Shown piece by piece: positions 54,194-63,891 of a stretch of DNA of 64,000 nt. The notes under the pieces are model-generated. The model was not told the origin of the DNA. It worked only from the letters and a program-made list of their open reading frames with translations, and did not search any database. The position numbers were made by a program, and so were the translations under genes. Source of the stretch: JASHPR01 sp963778075 (GTDB lineage Bacteria; Actinomycetota; Actinomycetes; Streptosporangiales; Streptosporangiaceae); the NCBI GenBank assembly GCA_963778075.1, contig CAVZTJ010000015.1, forward strand, positions 1,142,431 through 1,206,430, in the 5' to 3' direction. The stretch's first letter is position 1. Every line of letters begins with the position of its first letter.

Positions 54194-55026
54194 CCGAAGT
54201 CACCACCGACCCTGCCGCCTCCAGCAAGACGCTCCGCCTCAGCCTTCCCGCGGGGCCGCGCCCGGCGCCCCCCAGCGCGCTGTCAGCCTCGGCTGTGTTC
54301 GGGTGGCGGGCCCTGCTGAAGATCAAGCACGTCCCCGAGCAGCTCTTCGACGTCATCGCCATCCCGGTCGTGTTCACGCTCATGTTCACCTACCTGTTCG
54401 GCGGCGCCCTGGCCGGATCGGCTAGCCGCTACCTGCAGTTCATCCTGCCCGGCACGCTCGTCATGGCTGTCCTGCTGGTCACCATGTACGCCGGGGTCGG
54501 GCTCAACGCCGACGCGTCCAAAGGGGTCTCCGACCGCTTCCGGTCACTTCCAATCTGGCGCCCGGCTCCCATCGCCGGCGCCCTCCTCGGCGACGTCGCC
54601 CGCTACCTGCTCGCCGCCAGCCTGGTGATCGTGCTCGGGGTAGCGATGGGCTTCCGCCCCGCCGGCGGCGCACCCGGCGTGCTCGCCGGCATCGGCCTCC
54701 TCGTGCTGTTCGCGCTCGCTCTGTCGTGGGCGTGGACCACCCTCGGCCTGCTCCTGCGCACCCCGCAGGCGGTCATGAGCGTCGGCACCGTCGTGCTCTT
54801 CCCGCTGACCCTGGCGAGCAACGTCTTCGTGCGGCCCCAGACCATGCCAGGCTGGCTGCAGGCCTTCGTCAAGATCAACCCGGTCAGCGACCTCGTGACC
54901 GCTGAGCGGGCACTGATGGGAGGGCAGGCCGCGGCCGGGCAGGTGGCCTGGGTGCTTTTCGCCACGGCCGCGCTGGTAGCGGTGTTCGCGCCGGTCACGG
55001 TGCATCTCTACGGCAGGCAACGTTGA
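54190..55026 (+). CDS. Drr-type ABC-2 permease
   Basis: A 278-aa DrrB-like permease with six hydrophobic segments. It starts with WRALLKIKHVPEQLFDVIAIPVVFTLMFTYLFGGAL and has the ABC-2 signature FRSLPIWRPAPIAGALLGD and SNVFVRPQTMPGWLQAFVKINPVSDL. With the ATPase it should export a hydrophobic drug-like compound; the regulator and the export target cannot be named. Confidence 0.94.
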   Translation: MTEVTTDPAASSKTLRLSLPAGPRPAPPSALSASAVFGWRALLKIKHVPEQLFDVIAIPVVFTLMFTYLFGGALAGSASRYLQFILPGTLVMAVLLVTMYAGVGLNADASKGVSDRFRSLPIWRPAPIAGALLGDVARYLLAASLVIVLGVAMGFRPAGGAPGVLAGIGLLVLFALALSWAWTTLGLLLRTPQAVMSVGTVVLFPLTLASNVFVRPQTMPGWLQAFVKINPVSDLVTAERALMGGQAAAGQVAWVLFATAALVAVFAPVTVHLYGRQR

Positions 55027-55427
55027 CCGCCGACCTGCGGCACCTCGCCCGGCACCAGATCATGGGCCTGGCTGCCCAGTTCCTGCTGGGGATGGCAGTC
55101 AATTTCCTCGGCCTGCCCTCCCAGGCCATGGGAGCCGCCCACACAGCCACCACAGTGTTCCTGGCCGGGCATGTGCTCATCACCCTCGGCCTCCTCGCCG
55201 GCGCGGTCATGATCATCCGCGCCTCGGCACGCCCCCAGGCCCAGTCCCGCCAGCTAGCGATCGGGGGCGCCATCGCCATCGCCGCCACCACCGCGGCAGG
55301 CATCTTCACCATGATCACCAAGAGCAACTGGTGGTCATACACCATGGCGCTCGGCTTCATCGCGTCGCTGTTCGTCTACGGCGGCCTCCTCATGCAGGCC
55401 AGAACTTCATCGCGGCAATCCGAGTGA
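55023..55427 (+). CDS. Small membrane protein coupled to the Drr exporter
   Basis: A 134-aa protein with four hydrophobic segments (about 12-32, 42-65, 78-95, 104-123). It starts at a TTG overlapping the permease stop (TTGA). No family recognised. Coupling suggests a role linked to the exporter. Confidence 0.75.
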   Translation: MTADLRHLARHQIMGLAAQFLLGMAVNFLGLPSQAMGAAHTATTVFLAGHVLITLGLLAGAVMIIRASARPQAQSRQLAIGGAIAIAATTAAGIFTMITKSNWWSYTMALGFIASLFVYGGLLMQARTSSRQSE

Positions 55428-55460
55428 CGGCCCCAGGACTGACTCTCTGAACTCTCAAGG

Positions 55461-55496
55461 CGGGCGTACCGGGAAAGACCCTGTACGCCCGTCTTT
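55461..55496 (+). terminator. Terminator of the Drr operon
   Basis: CGGGCGTAC and GTACGCCCG form a 9-bp stem followed by TCTTT, 33 bases past the last gene. Confidence 0.7.
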
Positions 55497-55570
55497 GGCG
55501 CGTAACCAAGACCTGCGGCCCCCCAGACCGCGACCGCACCTGGCCTGAGGTCCGAGCAAGCGACCTCGCG

Positions 55571-58353
55571 ATGCCTGGCACCTGGTCATCCCATGCCGGG
55601 AGCCATACCACACGGTTCGGATACCGGCCGGTTCCCAGTGGCACCGGCGAGGCCAGATTCCACGCCGCCCGTTACTGCTCCCTTCGGCGGTTCCTGGCCG
55701 CGCATCCCGGCGCGCTGTCGTCGGGGGCGGTGATCACGGCCGGTGACCGGCCGCGGCTGGTTGCCCCGCAGGACGTGAAACGGCTGGCCGCCGCGATGCT
55801 GGCGGCCGGCCGGAGCGACGTGGCAGTCCCGGTCAGGCGCTGCGCCGCCGGGCGCCATGACGTCCGCGACAACTGGTCGGCCAGGCAGGGCTGCATCCGC
55901 TGCGACACCGGGGACGCGCTGGCCGACTGCGTGCAGCTGGTCACCGGCCTGCTGGACGGCATGCCTGGCAATCAGGCCCGCAGCTGCCTGCTGGCCGCCG
56001 CCGGCGGCGGGGCCAGCCGAAACACCGCCGCGCGGCTGCGTGTCATCGCCGGGCACCTGCGGGGCCGGACGGACGCCCTGGCCAGCGGCGAGACCACCGT
56101 GCCGATCGACGTGCTGCGCCTGATCAGCGAACTGCGCCGCGCGGGCCGCAGCGACGTGGCCCAGCCGCGGTGCGCCGACTGCGGGCGCGACCGGTTCCTG
56201 CGCGCCCACCGGCCAGACGGGCAGCGCGTCTGCGCCTCCTGCTCCCAGGCGTACCACCTGCCTGAGCGGTGCGGCCGGTGCGGGCAGCAAGCCCGGGTCT
56301 GTGCCCGCGACCCCGGCGGCGGGGCGGTCTGCGAACAGTGCCGGCGCGCCGATCCCGCGGCGTTGAAGCCCTGCGGGATCTGCGGCGGTAACGCCTGGAC
56401 CCGGATCACGATCAACGGCACCCGGATCGGCGATTGCTGCTACCTGCACCCGCACGAACGCTGCTCGGCCTGCGGGCTCGGCCGCGCGGTCAGCCCCTAC
56501 AAAACCAGGAAGGCCACCTGCGCCGCTTGTGCCACCGCCCGCTCGCGGCGTGCAGTTCCTGCGGCCTGGACGCCCCGGTGCCCCAAGCGGGCGACGCGCC
56601 GTTGCGCCTGCGCTGCGCCTCGGGTGCCACCCGCCTGTGCGCTGGCTGCCGGGCACCCACCGTCAACCGCGCCTCTGGCGGACAGCCCCGCTGCCCCTGC
56701 TGCTACTCCCGGCCCGAGCGGGCCTGCGGGCGGTGCGGGCGGGTGCGCGTCATCGTCTGGCTGGCGGCCGGATGGGACCCGGAACTGTGCGGGAGCTGCT
56801 GGACCGGTCCCGTGACCCAGTGCGGGAAATGCGGCAAGCAGCGGCCGTGCCGCGGTGAGCGCTCCGGGCAGATGCTGTGCGGAAGCTGCCAGCCGCGGCC
56901 GAAACGGGAATGCGCCTACTGCGGCCACCGTCGCAAGGTCACGGTGGTCTGGCGGGACGGCCCGGCGTGCGCGTCCTGCTACCGGGCGGCGATGCGCGTG
57001 AAAGGCGACTGCCCCGGCTGCGGACAGCACCGTCGCCTGCTGCCCCGCCGCGGCACCAAGGCAGGACCTGTGCGCCGGGTGCGCGGGCGGCCCGCCCGGG
57101 CCGGTCTGCGGCGACTGCGGCAACGAGGACTGGCTGTATCACAAGGGACGCTGTGCACGGTGCGTGCTGAAGACCCGGCTGGCCAGGCTGCTTGGCAGCG
57201 AACCCGCGCGCACCACCCGCGGGCTGCAGCCACTGCATCAGGCGCTGCTGGCGGCCGAGCGGCCCGAGGCCGTGATCAGCTGGCTCCAGCCCGAACGGCC
57301 CGGGCACAAGATCCTCGCCCGGCTGGCCAGCGGCGAGATGACCTGTCACATACCGCGCTCGACGCCGTCGCCGACGTGCACCGCAACGCCACCGGGCACA
57401 TCACCGCGCTGCTCACCGCCCTGGGCACCCTGCCCAGACGCGACACCCACCTGGCCTGCCTCGAACGCGACATCGCCGCCATCCTGGACGGCACAGCGGA
57501 CCCGGACATGCGCCGCCTGCTGCGCCGCTACGCCACCTGGGGACTGCTGCGCCACGCCCGCGCCAAAGCCGGCCAGGCACCGCTGACCTCCGGGATCCGC
57601 CACGGACAGACCGCCAGGCTCAAGAGCGCCGCCCACTTCACCAGCTGGCTTGCCAGCCGCGGCCTGGACCTGGCCGCCTGCCGGCAACCCGACCTCGACA
57701 CCTACCTGCTGGCCTGCCCAGCCCGCCGCGACGAAATCCGGCACTTCCTCGCCTGGGCACGCCGCTATCGCGACCGCGCGCTCACCGTGGCACAAGCCCC
57801 CCGCCCGGACACCACGGTCCCGCTGGCCCAAGACCAGCGGTGGGCACTGGCCCGCAGCCTGCTGCACGACAAACGGACACGACCCCGGCGACCGCGTCGC
57901 CGGGCTGCTCGTCCTGCTGTTCGGCCAGCGCCCCGGCCGCATCGCCCGCCTCACCACCAGCCACATCAGCCTCGACGCCGGGCGCACCACGCTGACGCTG
58001 GGCACCACGCCGATCCGCATCCCCGAACCCCTGGCCAGCCACCTCCACGACCTCGCCCGCCACCGCCGCGACCTCAGCCAGGTCCCGGCCGGCGGACCCG
58101 GCCCGTGGCTGTTCCCAGCCTGCATCCCGGGCAGCCCGCCCTGCCCGCCACCATCAGCCACCGGCTGGCCCGCATCGGCATCGACACCGTCACCGGCCGC
58201 GCCAGCGCCCTCCTGCAGCTCGCCGGCGAGCTCCCGCCCACCGTCGTCGCCGACCTGCTCGGCCTGCGCCCCAAGACCGCCATCGCCTGGGGTCAGCTCG
58301 CCGGCCGCCCCTGGGCCGCCTACCCCGCCCTGCTCGACCAGCGGCGGCCGTAA
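55571..58353 (+). pseudogene. Tandem zinc-ribbon / tyrosine-recombinase-like protein, broken ~5 times
   Basis: Joined across frames it is ~920 aa. The N-terminal ~220 residues (LAAAMLAAGRSDVAVPVRRC) resemble nothing known to me. Next come about ten zinc ribbons in tandem, each with CxxC pairs (CADCGRDRF, CGRCGQQARVC, CGICGGNAW, CSACGLG, CSSCGLD, CGRCGRVRV, CGKCGKQRPC, CAYCGHRRKV, CPGCGQHRRL, CGDCGNEDW). A helical SAM-like part (SAAHFTSWLASRGLDL) leads to a recombinase-like end (VAGLLVLLFGQRPGRIARLTTSHI, then PPTVVADLLGLRPKTAIAWGQLAGRPWAAY). Arg is visible but the usual HxLRH is not clear. Frame changes are near 56520, 57062, 57350, 57880 and 58120. It may be decayed or badly assembled. Confidence 0.6.
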
Positions 58354-58419
58354 AAGGATCTCTAGCAGTCGATGCTGGTCCGAAAATTAGACCTCAGCTG
58401 GGCAGGCGGCAGCGCCCGG

Positions 58420-59790
58420 GGGTCTGTCAACTTAACGGTGTAACTTGATCTTGGTTGGTTACTTCCTGCCTGCTGAGAGCCGCCCGTCGAAGGTGATCTC
58501 GAAGGCGTTAAGGGCAGCCTTCCACCGGTTGGTCCACCGCTTGCGGCCCTTCCCCGCCGGGTCCAGGCTCATGATCGCCAGGTACAGGCACTTCAGGGCG
58601 GCCTGCTCCGTCGGGAAATGGCCACGGGCATTGACGGCGCGGCGCAGCCGGGCATTGATTGACTCGATCGCATTAGTCGTGCAGATGACCGTTCTTATTT
58701 CCCGGTCGAACCGCAGGAATGGCACGAACTCGGCCCACGCGTTCTCCCACAGCCGTATAATAGCCGGATACCGCTTTTCCCATTTGCCGGAGAAGTCAGC
58801 GAACCGGCCCAGAGCGTCCGCCTCCGACGCCGCGGTGTAAACAGGCTTGAGGTCTTTCGCGATCTGCCCCCAGTCCTTTTTCGATGCGTACCTGAACGAA
58901 TTACGCAGAAGATGAACAATGCATGTTTGCACGATCGCCTTCTCCCACACGGCATTCACCGCGTCCGGCAGGCCCTTCAGCCCGTCGCAGACCACCATCA
59001 GCACGTCCCGGGTGCCACGGTTCTTGATCTCCGAGCAGACCCGCATCCAGTACTTCGCGCCCTCCCCGTCGCCGTGCTCCCCGGCCCACAGTCCCAGCAC
59101 GTCACGCTCGCCATCCACGGTGACGCCCAGCGCCAGGTAGATGGGCCGGTTCGCGACCTGGCCCTCCCGGATCTTCACATTAATGGCGTCGATAAAGACC
59201 ACCGCATACACGGCGTCGAGGGGCCGGTTCTGCCATTCGGCCATGCCGTCCATGACCCGGTCGGTGATCGTGGTGATCGTCTGCTTGGACACCTCGGCGC
59301 CGTACACCTCGGCCAGGTGCGCGCAGATTTCCCCGTGAGTAAGCCCTTTCGCGGACAAGGAGATGACCATGTCATCGATCCCGGTCAGCCGCCGCTGCCT
59401 CTTGGCGACGATTTTCGGCTCGAAACTGGCGTCCCGGTCCCGCGGCACGGTAATGTCCACCGGCCCGGTATCGGTGAGCACGGTCTTGGCCCGGCGGCCA
59501 TTGCGGGAATTGCCGCCATTACGGCCGGACGGCTCGTGCTTGCCATAGCCAAGATGGTCATCCAGCTCGCCTTCCAGCGCGCCCTCGACCACCATTTTCG
59601 TGAGCTTGCCGAGCAAGCCGCCCTCGCCGGTGAGCTTCAGGCCGCCAGCCCGCGCCCGCTCGGCCAGCTCCCGCAGCAGCTGCTCATCAGCGGCCGACAG
59701 CTCCACGCCGTTCTGACCCTGACCCGTTGTCACGTCTGTCACTGGTGTCTCCCTACTTGTCAGGAGTTACACCGTTAAAATTACAGTCCC
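58420..59790 (-). mobile_element. Intact IS256-family insertion sequence (1371 bp)
   Basis: Inverted repeats pair GGGTCTGT...TTAACGGTGTAACT at the left with GGGACTGT...TTAACGGTGTAACT read inward from the right. An 8-bp target duplication GCGCCCGG flanks it (58412-58419 and 59791-59798). It sits in the 3' end of the IS110 element, so it is the younger of the two. Confidence 0.93.
58459..59742 (-). CDS. IS256-family (Mutator) transposase, intact
   Basis: A 427-aa transposase. The N-terminal part has GGLLGKLTKMVVEGALEGELDDHLGY and NSRNGRRAKTVLTDTG. The DDE core has Asp in AVVFIDAINVKIREG, Asp in LMVVCDGLKGLP, the C/H motif AIVQTCIVHLLRNSFRY, and Glu in CTTNAIESINARLRRAVNARGHFP. Full length with no break, so it is probably active. 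It differs from the broken IS256 transposase at 25909. Confidence 0.96.
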   Translation of the reverse strand: MTDVTTGQGQNGVELSAADEQLLRELAERARAGGLKLTGEGGLLGKLTKMVVEGALEGELDDHLGYGKHEPSGRNGGNSRNGRRAKTVLTDTGPVDITVPRDRDASFEPKIVAKRQRRLTGIDDMVISLSAKGLTHGEICAHLAEVYGAEVSKQTITTITDRVMDGMAEWQNRPLDAVYAVVFIDAINVKIREGQVANRPIYLALGVTVDGERDVLGLWAGEHGDGEGAKYWMRVCSEIKNRGTRDVLMVVCDGLKGLPDAVNAVWEKAIVQTCIVHLLRNSFRYASKKDWGQIAKDLKPVYTAASEADALGRFADFSGKWEKRYPAIIRLWENAWAEFVPFLRFDREIRTVICTTNAIESINARLRRAVNARGHFPTEQAALKCLYLAIMSLDPAGKGRKRWTNRWKAALNAFEITFDGRLSAGRK

Positions 59791-59842
59791 GCGCCCGGCG
59801 GCGCGTCAGCGTCGATGGGCTCTGGGTAGCGGTCGGCGCGGG

Positions 59843-61147
59843 TTAGGCGGTGGCGGCGTGGAGTTCGCCGGTGTCGGGGTTGACGGGCTGGATGGTGACC
59901 TTGTAGCCGAGGCGCTCGAGGCTGCGGACGTGGGTGCGGGCCTGGCGGCGGGTGTGCATGCGCTGTTCGTAGTAGTCGGCGCCGAGGTCCTGGTAGCTGG
60001 CGTCGGGCTCGGACAGCAGGGCGTGGATGCTGGTGAGCATCGAGCTGCCGGTCGCGACCAGGGCTTTCTTTTTGGGCATGCGCCGGGTCAGCCGCCGGTA
60101 TTTCGCGCCGAGGAAGGACTGGGTGCGGGCTGGCGCTGATGGTTGCCTCGCCGAGGGCGGCGCCGAGGTAGGGGTTGCCGCGGCCGGTGGCGTTGCTGCC
60201 TTTGCGTTTGCCGGCTGACTGCTTGACCTGGGGTGACCATCTGGCCCAGGAGACCAGGTGGGCGGCGGTGGGGAACACGGTCATGTCGGTGCCGGTCTCG
60301 GCGATGATGTCCTGGGCGCAGACCGGCCCGATGCCGGGCACCGCGTCGAGCTGTCCGGCCTGGTGCAGGTACGGGGCGGTCAGCGTCTCGATCTTTTCGG
60401 TGAGTGCCCGATCTGGGTGGTGTAGTGGTCGATGGTGACCAGCATCATCGCCAGCACGGCGGCGTGCTCATCGGTGAAGAATGAGCACTCCAGCGCCTCC
60501 TCTAGGCGGCGGATCTTGCCGCGCATCGTGCCGCGGGCCAGCTGGGCCAGGGCCTTCGGGTCACGCTGCCCGGCGGTGAGCGCGGCCAGCATGTCCCGGC
60601 CCGAGACGCCGTGGATGTCGGAGATCACGCTGGACAGTTTCAGGTGCCCGTCCTCGAGCAGTTTCTCCACTCGCTGTTTCTCGGCGGTGCGGGCCTGGGT
60701 GAGGTGCCGGCGGTAGCGGGTGTGGGTGCGCAGGCGGCGGATCGGCTCGGGCGGCACGAAGCTGGAGGCGACGGTGCCCCGCTCGGTGATCCTGGCCAGC
60801 CAGACTGAGTCGGCCCGGTCGGTTTTGGGCCTGCCCGGCAGCGCCTTGACCTGCGAGGCGTTGTACAGCTGGCAGTCGAACCCGCGCGATTCGAGCAGGA
60901 AGAACACCGGCTTCCAGTAGTCGCCGGTGGCCTCCATGCCGACCCTGGACACGCCCCAGCAGGCCAGCCAGTCTCCCAGGGAGTCCAGCTCGGCGCGGGT
61001 GGCGCCGAAGGTCCGGGTCTCCTGCTGGCGGCGGCCCGCGGTCGTATCGCTGGGCACCCGGATAGCGACCTCGACCATGGCCTTGGCGATGTCCAGCCCG
61101 GCGACCCGCTCGGAAAACAGCGGCTCATCTTCCACGTCTTGCATCAT
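59843..61147 (-). pseudogene. IS110-family transposase, broken twice
   Basis: From ATG 61147 the DEDD RuvC-like domain reads VAGLDIAKAMVEVAI (first Asp), VGMEATGDYWKPVFFLL (Glu) and LPGRPKTDRADSVWLARI (Asp pair). The frame shifts near 60400, then the transposase_20/IS116 part has QLDAVPGIGPVCAQDIIAETG and KQSAGKRKGSNATGRGNPYL with the catalytic Ser region. It shifts again near 60130, before SFLGAKYRRL and the C-terminal tail to a TAA at 59843. All motifs are present, so one or both shifts may be assembly errors. Confidence 0.85.
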
Positions 61148-61149
61148 CA

Positions 61150-61199
61150 GCTCCTACGATCAGAGGGCAGCGGCTGCGGTCGCGGCCGTTCGCAGGAGC
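61150..61199 (-). other. Structured leader of the IS110 transposase (bridge-RNA candidate)
   Basis: GCTCCTACGA and TCGCAGGAGC pair (nine Watson-Crick pairs and one wobble), enclosing a second GC-rich helix. It lies between the element border at about 61220 and the transposase start. IS110 elements encode a bridge RNA in their end region; this one is short for that and the assignment is tentative. Confidence 0.3.
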
Positions 61200-61224
61200 C
61201 AGGGGCATCGGTAAATCTGGTCCG

Positions 61225-61696
61225 CGGGCTCGAGGCACCATTCAGCGGCCCTGAAGATTGGCTCCCGGCGTCAGACTCTTAGACGGGGTCGGGCCCGCCA
61301 AGCAACAACGACGTCAGCGAACGACCGCGGCCACAGCTTCCCAGACCGCCCGCGCCCGGATATCAGCCCGCCAAAAACCCGCGAATCTGAGCGCGGCAGC
61401 GCCCGGCGCAGCCGGCCTCACGGGGCGCACCGGGTCAGCCACCAAATTTTCACGCCGCAGCGGCGTCACCTCGGGTCACGGACGACTCTTAGCATTGCCG
61501 GCGGAACTGTGGGGCACTGGTAATTGATCCCGGCCCGGCTTGCTCTTGATCACTAACGTTCTGCAGTCTCCGGTGCCGGGCGGTCACGGTCATGGCCATC
61601 CGGACGGCGATCGCTGAGCGGCCGCCCGCGGACCGCCGGGACCGTGACTGTGCAGACGCGGGCGGCACGATCGGGGGGCTCGGCAGGGGCAAGCCC
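61225..61696. other. Intergenic region, no gene seen
   Basis: About 470 bases between the IS110 border and the DUF6640-like gene. Nothing recognised. Confidence 0.4.
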
Positions 61697-62110
61697 CTAT
61701 CGGCCGTGGCGGTGCAAGGTGTAGCCGAGCGCGGAGATGAGGGGGATGAGCGTGGCTGGCACGAGGTTCAGTGGCACTCCGGCGACGCGGGCGAGGTGTC
61801 CTGGCTCGTCCTCGACCGCGGTACCGGGCGTGGCGAGAGCGAGGAAGAACGGTGCCCAGGCGATGGCAGGAAGCGCCGCGGCGATCTTGATTGCCGTTTC
61901 GCCGTCGTCTGCATCCTGGCCGGGTCGCCACAAAAGCCACAGGGCGAGTAGCTGCGAGCCGGCAATGCTGCCCCACCCCGCCATGCTGTGGAATCGGGCA
62001 TGGGGCGGCCAGGCTGGGTTGAACACGTGGCTGCGGTTGAGGTCGGCGAGCCCGGTGCCGGCGATGGTGCCGGCAGCTGCTCCGCTGAGAATCAGGCGGC
62101 TGATCCTCAT
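61697..62110 (-). CDS. DUF6640-like membrane protein
   Basis: A 137-aa protein with four hydrophobic segments. The segment DLNRSHVFNPAWPPHARFHSMAGWGSIAG is characteristic of a small actinobacterial membrane family (I recall DUF6640). ATG 62110 overlaps the stop of the SDR gene (ATGA), so the two form an operon. No biochemical role is known. Confidence 0.75.
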   Translation of the reverse strand: MRISRLILSGAAAGTIAGTGLADLNRSHVFNPAWPPHARFHSMAGWGSIAGSQLLALWLLWRPGQDADDGETAIKIAAALPAIAWAPFFLALATPGTAVEDEPGHLARVAGVPLNLVPATLIPLISALGYTLHRHGR

Positions 62111-62988
62111 GCCGGTGGCTCCTTCTGCAGCATGTCCGGGTGCGCTGAGCGGAGTCCCTTCGCTGCGGGTGCCTGGCTGCGAAGGCGGGCGGCGGAGGAG
62201 GCCGCTTGGTGGCGTTGCATCGAGCGGGGCAGCAGCGGGAGCACCCGCATCGCGGTCCGGTAGGCCCGTCCCGGGAAGACCAGGGGTTTGCCGGCGTCGA
62301 AGCCGGCGAGCGCTTCGCGGGCGCAGCGCGCGGCGCCGATGCGCAGGAACTGGGGCGGGCCGCCGGTCATGCCCCCGGCCGTGCCGGCGACGGCGTCGAA
62401 GTCGCTGTCGACCGGACCCGGGCACACCTGGGTGACGACTATGCCGGTGCCGGCCAGATCGGCGCGTAAGGCCTCGCTGAACCCGTCAACGAAATGCTTG
62501 CTTGCCGAGTACGCCGCCGCCGCGGGCATCACTGTCAGCCCTGCTCCCGAGCCCATGTTGAGCACCCCGCCCCGGCCGCGTTCCACCATGGACGGCACCA
62601 GGAGCGCGGTCAGCTGGGCGACGGCGACCACGTTGGTATGCAGGATCTGGCGGGTACGGGTCCAGTCCGCGGCGTCGAACAACGCATGGCCGCCGAGGCC
62701 AGCGTTGTTGATCAGCACATCCACGGCACCGACCTTCTCGCGCACCGCGGTCATGCCTCGGTCCACGTCGCGCTCGTCGGACAGGTCGACGGGAACAGCC
62801 GCCACCTGCAGCCGGGGGTGCGCCGCCACCAGGTCGGCCCGCAATCCTTCGAGCAGCCCGGCCCGCCGGGCCACCACGACCAGGGTCCCCGCCCGGGCGG
62901 CAAGCTGAGCGGCGAACTGACGGCCGATGCCCGACGAAGCACCGGTTATCAGCACAGTGCCGCCATCGAGCGGAGGACGTATTGTCAC
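62107..62988 (-). CDS. Short-chain dehydrogenase/reductase
   Basis: A 293-aa classical SDR. The nucleotide-binding motif is TGASSGIG (about 15-22), followed by NNAGLGG, the Ser in MGSGAGL and the catalytic YSASK, then PGPVDSDF. The ~60-residue C-terminal tail (FPGRAYRTAMRVLPLLPRS) is membrane-binding in type, as in DltE/YqjQ-like reductases. The GTG at 62988 follows AAGGA. Divergent from the TetR gene that probably represses it. Confidence 0.88.
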   Translation of the reverse strand: MTIRPPLDGGTVLITGASSGIGRQFAAQLAARAGTLVVVARRAGLLEGLRADLVAAHPRLQVAAVPVDLSDERDVDRGMTAVREKVGAVDVLINNAGLGGHALFDAADWTRTRQILHTNVVAVAQLTALLVPSMVERGRGGVLNMGSGAGLTVMPAAAAYSASKHFVDGFSEALRADLAGTGIVVTQVCPGPVDSDFDAVAGTAGGMTGGPPQFLRIGAARCAREALAGFDAGKPLVFPGRAYRTAMRVLPLLPRSMQRHQAASSAARLRSQAPAAKGLRSAHPDMLQKEPPA

Positions 62989-63105
62989 GATGCGGTCCTT
63001 CTCGGCTAGCTGAACGTGAGCGGATCCGGCCCGGGCTGCCTTGACAGGCACGCGCACTGGGCCGGCATCCCGGGCCAAGTCTGCTGGCTACCAGGACTGG
63101 TGGCA

Positions 63106-63132
63106 AGTGGTCAAAAACTTGACACTGCTCAA
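63106..63132. promoter_or_regulatory. TetR operator candidate between SDR and TetR genes
   Basis: AGTGGTCAA and TTGACACT form an inverted repeat around AAAC (one extra G). The right half overlaps a -35-like TTGACA, and TTGA-N6-TCAA extends to 63132. Position 22 bases before the tetR start suggests autoregulation. Confidence 0.5.
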
Positions 63133-63153
63133 ATAAGCCGGCACGCTGCTCTC

Positions 63154-63891
63154 GTGACCAGCCGGCCTTCGCCTTCGGCCCTTCCGAGCCGCCGCGACCG
63201 GCGCCGGGAAGAGACGACCACGGACATCAAGACAACCGCACGGGCGCAGCTCGCCGCTGGCGGCCCTACCGCGATCTCCTTGCGGGCCATCGCCCGCCAG
63301 CTGGGCATGACGCCTTCGGCCGTGCACTACTACTTCCCGGGCCGCGAGGCACTGATCGACGCCCTCACCGTGGACGGTTGGGACTCGCTGGCCACGGCCT
63401 TGCGAGCCCGCTACGAGCAGGCCCGGCTATTGCCGGCGCACCAGCGGTGGACCGCCGTGACCCGCGCCCACCGGGCATGGGCCCTTGAGCACCCTTCCGA
63501 GTACCTGCTGCTCTATGGTCACACCGGACTTCGCGTCCAGCCCGGCGCAGACCGCAGCATCCACCAGGCTATGTCGAAGGTCATGGCCGTGCTGTTCACG
63601 ATGATGCGCGACGCCCTCGCAGCCGGTGAGATCGACACCGCACAGCTGCGAGCAGCGACGCCAGCGCCCCTTCGCCAGCAACTCGCCAACTGGCGCGAAA
63701 CCACCTACGAGACGGCCGGCCTTCCCGAGGGCGCCCTGATCGCCTGCCTGATCGGATACGCCCAGCTCCACGGCGCCATCACCCTGGAGCTAATCGGGCG
63801 GATCCCCCCTCAGCTCCAGCCCGCCGCCCTATTCGACCTGCAGATGGCCCACATCTCAGGTTCCCTGAACGCTCCGCCGCCTCCCTGGTGA
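63154..63891 (+). CDS. TetR-family regulator
   Basis: A 245-aa regulator. The HTH (about 22-68) has ARAQLAAGGPTAISLRAIARQLGMTPSAVHYYFPGREALIDAL, and the C-terminal domain has AHRAWALEHPSEYLLLYG and LIACLIGYAQLHGAITLELIGRI of the TetR_C WHG type. The GTG at 63154 is chosen since it begins just before the HTH lead-in; there is no clear ribosome site, and the first ATG is far upstream. Confidence 0.88.
   Translation: MTSRPSPSALPSRRDRRREETTTDIKTTARAQLAAGGPTAISLRAIARQLGMTPSAVHYYFPGREALIDALTVDGWDSLATALRARYEQARLLPAHQRWTAVTRAHRAWALEHPSEYLLLYGHTGLRVQPGADRSIHQAMSKVMAVLFTMMRDALAAGEIDTAQLRAATPAPLRQQLANWRETTYETAGLPEGALIACLIGYAQLHGAITLELIGRIPPQLQPAALFDLQMAHISGSLNAPPPPW

Larger units (their letters stand above)
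58375..61224 (-). mobile_element. IS110-family element, interrupted by IS256
   Basis: CTGGTCCG occurs at 58375-58382 and 61217-61224 and brackets the IS110 transposase. Removing the IS256 insert and its 8-bp duplication leaves about 1.46 kb, the normal IS110 size. IS110 elements lack inverted repeats and are flanked by a short common core, so this direct repeat is a good candidate, though not proved. Confidence 0.6.
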
